Positions 57,854 to 64,000 of a stretch of 64,000 bases of DNA are shown here, one piece after another. Source of the stretch: Apodospora peruviana (lineage: Eukaryota; Ascomycota; Sordariomycetes; Sordariales; Lasiosphaeriaceae); the NCBI GenBank assembly GCA_033439685.1, contig JAUEDM010000001.1, forward strand, positions 7,068,001 through 7,132,000, written 5' to 3'. The stretch's first letter is position 1, and each line of letters starts with the position of its first letter. Under the pieces are notes generated by a model. That model did not search any database and was not told the origin of the DNA. It saw only the letters and a list, made by a program, of their open reading frames with translations. A program made the position numbers and the translations under genes.

Positions 57854-59650
57854 CTACGATTTTTTCTTGGTATTCATCGTCAGGCACTCAGACACCGCCC
57901 CAGCAACCTTGAGCAGCCTGGCATCGTCCCAATACTGCCCAATAAGCTGCAATCCAACAAAACCTCCACCCCCTGGCGCCGCCGCGGCCTCAACTTCAAC
58001 GGGGATACTAACAGCCGGCAACCCAGCCAAGCTAGCAGGCACGGTAAACACATCGTTCATGTACGCCTTGGTCACATCTTTCTCCTGATCCAAAACATCA
58101 TCCAGTAGCGGCGCCAGCGTCGGCGCCGTGGGACAGAGCAAGAAATCGACCTGCGTGGGACCAAACTTGTCCTCCATCGGTATGGACTCGGGCAGGTCGC
58201 TGAGGTCGAACTGCTGCTGCTGCTCTTCTTCCGTCTCACCCAGTAATGGGTTGGGCAAACGAAACGCTCGATCAAAGTCGCGCCGGACGACGCGACGTAC
58301 TTTCTGCGCTTGTATAAAATAGTTGTCCATGGCCTCGGAGCTGAGGGTATATGACCCCAGCAGGATACGGCGCTTGACTTCGCGGCCGAAGCCTTGACCA
58401 CGGGTGGCCGAGTAGAGCACATGATTGCTTCTGCCACCACTATCGCTCTTGTTCTCCTCCTCTGCACCAGGAAGAGGGATATTCCCATCTCTCTCGGCCG
58501 CGGCTGTTGTTGCTGCTGTTGCTGCTGCTGAATCTTCCGACGCGCGGAAGCCGTAGCGGACGCCGTCGTACTTGGCCAGGTTGGAAGACGCCTCGGCGGG
58601 AGCAATAACGTAATACGTCGAGAGCGCATGCCGCGTCGAGGGCAACGAAACCGGTACAATTCTTGCACCTAGCGATTGTAGAACCGAAGCTGCCGCGGCC
58701 CAGGCATCTCGGATCCGCGGGTCGAGCTCCTCGATATTGTACTCGAGCGGAAGACCAAACTTGATACCCTTCAACATCCCTTCCGTGCTGCTCGTCTTAT
58801 CATCTTGGTTGTAGTGATATCCTTCCCTACCGGCGGAGCACCGCTTCCTCGCCGCAGCCGACAAGCTCGTGGGATCCTTGGGGTCGTGCTCCGCCCACAG
58901 ACCGCTCACAATCACCAGCCTAGTAACCGCATAAACAGACCGCGCCAGCAAGCCCACCGTGTCGAGCGAGTTAGCGTACGGCACCACGCCGTGCCGCGAT
59001 AACATCCCGTACGATGGCTTGAAGCCCACCACGCCGGTATACGCGGCCGGCAGGCGGACCGAGCCGCCCGTGTCGGTGCCGAGGGCGACGTCGGCGTCGC
59101 CCACCGCGACCGCGACTGCGCTGCCTCCGGAGCTGCCGCCCGCGGAATGGCGGAGAACAACAACACCGCTACCAATGTCATCCCCTTTATTGTCCTGCTC
59201 TTGTGCGACGGCGCCAAAAGTAGAGTACGTCGAGTGGCTGCCCATACCGAATTCGTCGAGGTTGGTCTTGCCGACCACCACGGCGCCGCGCGCGCGCAGC
59301 TGCGTCACGATGGTCGCCTCGAAGGGGCTGCGGTAGCCCATTAAAAATGACGAGGCACATGTCGTTTGTAGAGAGAAAGAATCATCCATTGCCGCCGCCG
59401 TGGCAATGTTGTCCTTGACTGCTAGGGTGAAGGCATCTTGCCCCAGTCTGTTGTTTTCTTCGGTTATGACTGACGGAGAGACTGCAAATAAATCAGTCCA
59501 ATCTGCATAATGCAGTTAGGTAGGATAATTGACTGACTGACCTTTTGATATAAAGTGATGTAGTAGGCGCCGCCGCTGGGAAACATTTTCCGATGTCGAG
59601 CTCACATGGCACAGAGACAGGCCCCGGAGCAATCCGGCTCTGGCGGACAT
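57854..59650 (-). CDS. HER2: Glutamyl-tRNA(Gln) amidotransferase subunit A, mitochondrial (GatA/HER2)
   Basis: Amidase-signature enzyme that supplies ammonia to convert mitochondrial Glu-tRNA(Gln) to Gln-tRNA(Gln), working with GatB and GatF. Exons 59650-59542 and 59481-57854; 578 residues. The N-terminus MSARAGLLRGLSL is Arg/Leu/Ser-rich without acids, a plausible mitochondrial presequence. The catalytic triad is visible: Lys in LAVKDNIAT (about 59), cis-Ser in GTDTGGSVRLPAAYTG, and nucleophile Ser in RHSAGGSSGGSAVAVA. GMLSRHGVVPYANSLDTVG and TRGQGFGREVKRRI are further family motifs. An Ala/Thr/Glu-rich insert of about 50 residues lies before TRGQGFG, longer than usual but in frame. Exon 1 is required to supply the catalytic lysine region with an ATG. 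Confidence 0.93.
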
Positions 59651-60218
59651 GTGAGTAATGACTAGCAGAACAGTACACTCCGCATTCAATTGGATCGGTC
59701 TCGGTCTCGGTCTCGGTCCCAGCGCACCATTGTTCTGTCGTCAGTTCTTCGTGTCGGAGAGCTTTGAGTGTTGTGGGTTTGAAGCTCGGAAGCTCAACCG
59801 CTGCACACCCGCGATGCGATTGGGTTTGGGACCCGCGACTATAAGGGTTAGGGTTACTCATGCGAGCAGCTTGAAGTAAGTAATCCGTACGGATCATCCA
59901 TTGCATTGGATGATACGATACCTACACGGATATGAATACAAGTTGGACTTACTCAGATGACTTCAGACTGAGAGATTTTGAGAACCAACAGACTACCATA
60001 GCTACCTAACAATTTTCAATTGTCAGAAGTGGATGAATTACTTTGATAATATTAAGCAACGAATATTAAGGTAGTTATGTATCCTGAAAACCCACCCAGT
60101 TCCCCTCTCTATGGTATCAAACTATAAACCGGATCATCGGTGTGTTAAAAAAGTAAACGGACCCTTTTTTCACAACTTTACAAAAAAACCCTTCAAAAAC
60201 TCCCTATACAAGACAACT
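59651..60218. other. Intergenic region between two minus-strand genes
   Basis: Promoter of HER2 and 3' flank of the DUF4336 gene. Short dispersed-motif remnants near 60001-60009 and 60069-60076; no gene. Confidence 0.5.
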
Positions 60219-61125
60219 TCACTTGCGACCCTTAAGGTGCCACTCAAATACCTTCTCAAACAAAGCCTTGCCACCGCCGACCACCGTATCGCCGTGACAC
60301 GGCACAATGGTATTAAAGTCCCACGCAGCCACCCTCCTCACGCTCGTATTGAATCCATCTCTGTTCTTGCTGCTGGCCGCGTACCACAGGAACCGCTTCT
60401 GCCACTTTGCCTCTCCCTGCGCGGACTGCAACGACATGAAGATCCTGGCCAACAGGCCGGCATTCTTCGGCTTGTCGGCCTCAGGCATGCACGAGTACTG
60501 CTCGTCGGCCGGCAGATTGAACAGCAGATCGGCCTGAATAAGCACCCTGTCGGGCTTGTAGAAGAAGGCGAGCTCCTTGTTCGGGTGGCTGTCGAAGAAC
60601 TCGTACTCAAAGTCGGCGTCGAAATCGGGTGCGATCTTGATATCGCGCTTGTTCTTGGCCGTGAACACCGCGGCAAAGGGTTCCTTGCCGACGTTCTTGT
60701 TCTCGGGGCTCAGGCTCATCTTAGCCCGTTTCTCCGGCAAACCCTCTGGGCCGACAAGGACAGCGTCGGGGTAGGCTTGGGCCCACTCCGTGACGAATAT
60801 GTGGTGTTCAATGTCCGGGGCGACAATGTAGCGGACATTCCCGCCCAGCTCTGCAACCTTGGCCTTGGCTTCCGGGGTAAGTGCAACGGGTGAGAACACG
60901 GCGAGTGCGCCAGATGTGAGTCTCACTAAAAAATTCCTGTTAGCGGATGACGATAGGTCCGGAGATAGGGTTGATGAGAGTGGGTGTCTTACCAAGAGTA
61001 CCCCGGCCGCCAACCGGAAGCCTTCCGAAGCGTGAAAAGGGTACGGAAAAGGTAACTATGTTGGGAGTGATATTCCTGATAACCATCACCTCGGATGGGT
61101 TAGAAGGTGCGAGTTTGGAACCCAT
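60219..61125 (-). CDS. DUF4336 family protein (metallo-beta-lactamase-like)
   Basis: Exons 61125-60993 and 60925-60219; 279 residues. It begins MGSKLAPSNPSEVMVIRNIT and reads through the family's pattern: an N-terminal beta sandwich FSRFGRLPVGGRGTLVRLTSG, ALAVFSPVALTPE, then RYIVAPDIEHHIFVTEWAQA, DAVLVGPEGLPEK, FFYKPDRVLIQADLLFNLP, and the C-terminal WDFNTIVPCHGDTVVGGG. The His pair, the CHGD motif and the ADLLFN strand place it with DUF4336, a metallo-beta-lactamase-fold family of unknown substrate. The frame stays open for 126 codons upstream of this ATG and encodes a basic, acid-poor stretch plus a hydrophobic segment, but without any ATG; see findings. A TATA-like element lies at the far end of that stretch. 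Confidence 0.85.
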
Positions 61126-62374
61126 TGTGTTGTTGGTGTTACTAAAGGGACGATGCGAGGCCCAGAAAAAGGTGATTGAAACTGCTGCTGCGGCAGTGGC
61201 GAAGAGAAGACGGGCGCGGAGAGCTCGTCTGGGGGTTCTCCGTGTTGCAAAGGTCGACCGCTTTGACTGATGTGTGCGACAGGCGGTTGTCGTTGATATA
61301 GCTCTGGATGTTTTTGGTGCGAATAGTGAGGCAGAAGGAGCTCGGGTACTGAGTAAGCGGTGCTCAATATGAAAGGCCAGTGGCTTTCGCGGGTGATGTT
61401 GATTAGGTCGATGCTTCTTTGTTCTTAGTGATGGCTTGCTTGATGCTGCTGGCTGCGGATGAGAATGGTGACGGGGGAAAAAAGCACAGGTGAAACCCAG
61501 CACGTTTATATACAGATAAAATCTTGGGTCGGGAAACTTACATGTCCGAAGCTATCTCTGAAATTGAGAGAGGGAGCTGGTCGTCGTGGTTTCCACATCG
61601 TGAGGCTGTGTGTGTTGGAAACGGGCCCTTGCCCGATTCCAAATCAAATACCTGGAAGGTAACAAGGCAGGTTGAGCCTCGGGACAGGCTATGAAAGCAA
61701 TGAAACGCTGTCTTGGCGATTGAAGCAGTCCTCTGGGCGGTTGACGTATCGGTGCGTGCGGTGGAGTGGTTGCAACTTGTATGTTCCCATCAAGTTCCCA
61801 ACGAACCCTGTAGAACTTTGGACCCTGCAGTTATTTGGAACTTTGGAATCGAAGACCCATCGTGCCAGTCTTCTTTCGCAAATGGACGTTTACGGAGCTA
61901 GCGCTTGGAAGCTGTCGGGTGCTGACATCATGCCGAGCGAGCACGCGATGATCTGGGGGGCATTGGGGCCGTTCTGGACCCTTAACCCCTGCGGCGGCGC
62001 CCAAGCTTGGAGCTTGGCTGCTTGCGATATCGATGGCTGTGGCCTAGCGGCTAGCGCCGAGGTTCCCTCTCGGTAAGTTCTTACACTTGATGCTGCACAT
62101 GCGTATCGCGTATTCCGGCGGTACGCATGCTGAATCTGGACGATTATTAATTCCCCTGGTCGGGACTCGCTCCTGAACCTCACCGAAAACCGACAAAGCT
62201 GCTGCTGCAATTACCAGGCTACCAATATCTTAAATTAACCTTGCAAATTCCAAATAAAACCCACTATCTCCATCTGGACGAATACTCAATGATGTGTAAG
62301 CACCTATCCAATAGAATCGAAACAAACCCGAGTTATAATATCATAAACCGAAACAAAACAAGACAACAAAACCT
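61126..62374. other. 5' flank of DUF4336 gene and 3' flank of last gene
   Basis: Holds the open, ATG-less extension (61126-61503), a TATA-like box, and beyond it about 860 bp with no supported gene. Confidence 0.5.
61505..61512 (-). promoter_or_regulatory. TATA-like box of DUF4336 gene
   Basis: TATATAAA on the minus strand, about 380 bp before the ATG. If used, transcription would start near 61450-61480 and include the open upstream frame. Confidence 0.45.
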
Positions 62375-64000
62375 TCAAATCTGAAATCTCCCAACCACTC
62401 GGTCCCCCCTGAATGCACCACCACGCCAGTCGAACCAACCTCCATCAGCCACAAGTGTCTCTATTGTATCCCGACACCAATCCCTCACCCTCCCGTAGAC
62501 AGGCCAGATCAACCCTTCCCATAACCACATCGCAGTCGGGCTTATCCATGCCCATGATGCCCTCATCGCCGGCAGCCCTCGTCTCGCAAACAACTCTCTC
62601 CCCAGGCCATTCATCAACCCCTTCATCCGGCCCACCCCCTTTGACAACCAATCCCTAGCTGCTGTCGTGCCCATCCATTCTCGCACTGGTTTCACCATCT
62701 TCTCTTCCAACGCGCTCACCCCACGGAAAACCTGTTCCCTGAACCAGTTCCCGAGCACACCAGTCCACGCCTTCACTCCTGGTACAGCACGTAATGAACC
62801 CCTTACGGCACCGATCCATCCCTTCACATCTGGTAGTGACATCTTCACGTCCCTCCACCACGTCTTCACCACACCCACCACGCCCAAACCGCCTCAACCA
62901 ACCGCCAACCCGCCCGACTCACCCAATGCCCCAGCCTCTCCCACTCCAGCATCATCCCAGCGAAGCTGATACCCCTAGCATATCTCCACAAGAGCCAGTA
63001 CGTCGGCGCGTAGACGAGCCTAAAGTCCACCTCGACAGGCGACCACTTAGGATACGGCTCCTCATTATTAATATCCCGCAGGTAAGCGTGCTTCCACACA
63101 GTATTGTCGCCCGTCCAGATCCGGCGCTCTTCGACGGCAGACAGAAATACCAAGGCCGTAAAGGCCACACCTAACGAAACCACCGAGCCTAACAGCGCCG
63201 GCGGCGACGGCGGCTGTGGTGGTAGTTTCGGTTTCTTTTTCGGTACCACGGCCGATGATTTTGAGCGCTGCTGTGACAACGACTTGATCTTTCCCTCCTT
63301 CTTCAACGCCAACCGTAACTGTTCCGGCATTTCTGTGGGATATATGAAGGAGTCGTCGCTATCTTCATCCATAACAGATACTGGTGGTAGTTGTCGCTGC
63401 TGGGATGATGATGACTTTTTCTTATCCTTTTCCTTCTTTGACTCAGACGACGATGAGGGCACTGCTGCCTCTGCGTCAAATAGAATGTCGCCGTCACCGT
63501 CATCCCAAGCTTTCTGCTCTCCCCTTCCGGCCGACGTTGGCAAAAAGGCAAATAAAGGTGAAGGACCTGACCCGGGCCGCGCAGACGCTGCCGGAATGTT
63601 GAGCTTAAGGCCCTGGCCCTGCTGCTGCTGCTTGACTCTTCGGTCTCGCCACCGACCTCTAAAATCTTCCAGTAGCTGGTCGAGGTAGTATCGCAGGGTC
63701 CGCCAGAGGTAAAGCGGCACCCCGAGGCACATGGTCACGAGAAATAGGCCCGTCCTGTAGACGTTGACGGGCTGGATCAAGATGAGTAGCACAACCCATG
63801 TAAGAGAGGTGAGGAGTTGGCAAACAAAAGGCCAGCTGAACAACGTCAACGGCGTGATGACAACGTGTCCGTGTCCGTGGCCACTGTGGTGGTGGTGGTG
63901 GTGATGCCTGCTGCTGCTGCTGCTGCTGGTGCTTGCGCCGGGGGGGCCGCGCAAACGGCTGTCAAACCTCCCCTCCAAAAAATGAGCCTTCGCTCGTGGG
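62375..64000 (-). CDS. Hypothetical multi-pass membrane protein, 5' end outside window
   Basis: The minus-strand frame is open from the right edge (64000) to 62923, joined by a probable 59-bp intron (62922-62864; donor GTGAGT, acceptor GTGAAG) to 62863-62375; about 521 residues are present. Near the start is a Ser tract and a His tract with GHGHGHV, then hydrophobic segments TLFSWPFVCQLLTSLTWVVL and GLFLVTMCLGVPLYLW, a Gln-rich loop, an acidic Ser/Lys-rich region, a third hydrophobic segment LGSVVSLGVAFTALVFLS, and a Trp-rich amphipathic C-terminus. No family recognised. If the intron were not removed, the protein would stop at 62866 after WWVW; the second frame remains open for 170 codons, favouring splicing. 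No branch site is obvious. Confidence 0.6.

Overview
This is a gene-dense piece of nuclear DNA from a filamentous ascomycete, most likely a Sordariomycete (Sordariales-like). The evidence is short introns of about 50-120 bp with GTRNGT-type donors and CTAAC/CTGAC branch sites, compact genes on both strands, CT-rich leaders, and family members with typical filamentous-fungal architecture (Pal1, a fasciclin-type secreted protein, a TBC-GRAM GAP, PKA and CK1 kinases). The species cannot be named from the sequence alone. No operon, plasmid, virus, CRISPR array or secondary-metabolite cluster is visible.

Layout. 0-19.5 kb is housekeeping: prefoldin subunit 1 (partial at the left edge), alkaline ceramidase, a TMF/Sgm1-type golgin, the proteasome assembly chaperone Nas6 (gankyrin), spliceosomal Prp46/PRL1, a tRNA-like Pol III locus, ORC1, a fungal conserved protein and prefoldin subunit 5. 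20-31 kb: a SET-MYND protein, a Yippee/Mis18-like zinc-fold coiled-coil protein converging on it with 36 bp between stop codons, a secreted two-fasciclin protein, a small inverted-repeat transposon (MITE), a RecA/Rad51-fold protein with no Walker A lysine, and the polarity protein Pal1. 31-39 kb is gene-poor, with one small hypothetical gene. 39-52 kb carries signalling and traffic genes: casein kinase 1, a tail-anchored inositol-polyphosphate 5-phosphatase, a PKA catalytic subunit and a Gyp2/TBC1D8-type Rab GAP. 52.6-64 kb: a very small three-exon cysteine-motif gene, a small membrane protein, Prp38, mitochondrial GatA (HER2), a DUF4336 protein, and a membrane protein running off the right edge.

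Genes act individually rather than as a pathway, but some functions recur: three proteostasis chaperones (two prefoldin subunits and Nas6) within 19 kb, and two spliceosome components (Prp46, Prp38).

Exon boundaries were worked out by hand from splice signals, reading frame and family conservation; all complete multi-exon models sum to whole codons. About 43 introns were modelled, three of them GC-AG. The least certain parts are the start of the Mis18-like gene, exons 4-5 of NAS6, the tRNA-like locus, the intron/frame junction in the last gene, and the low-scoring hypothetical ORFs.
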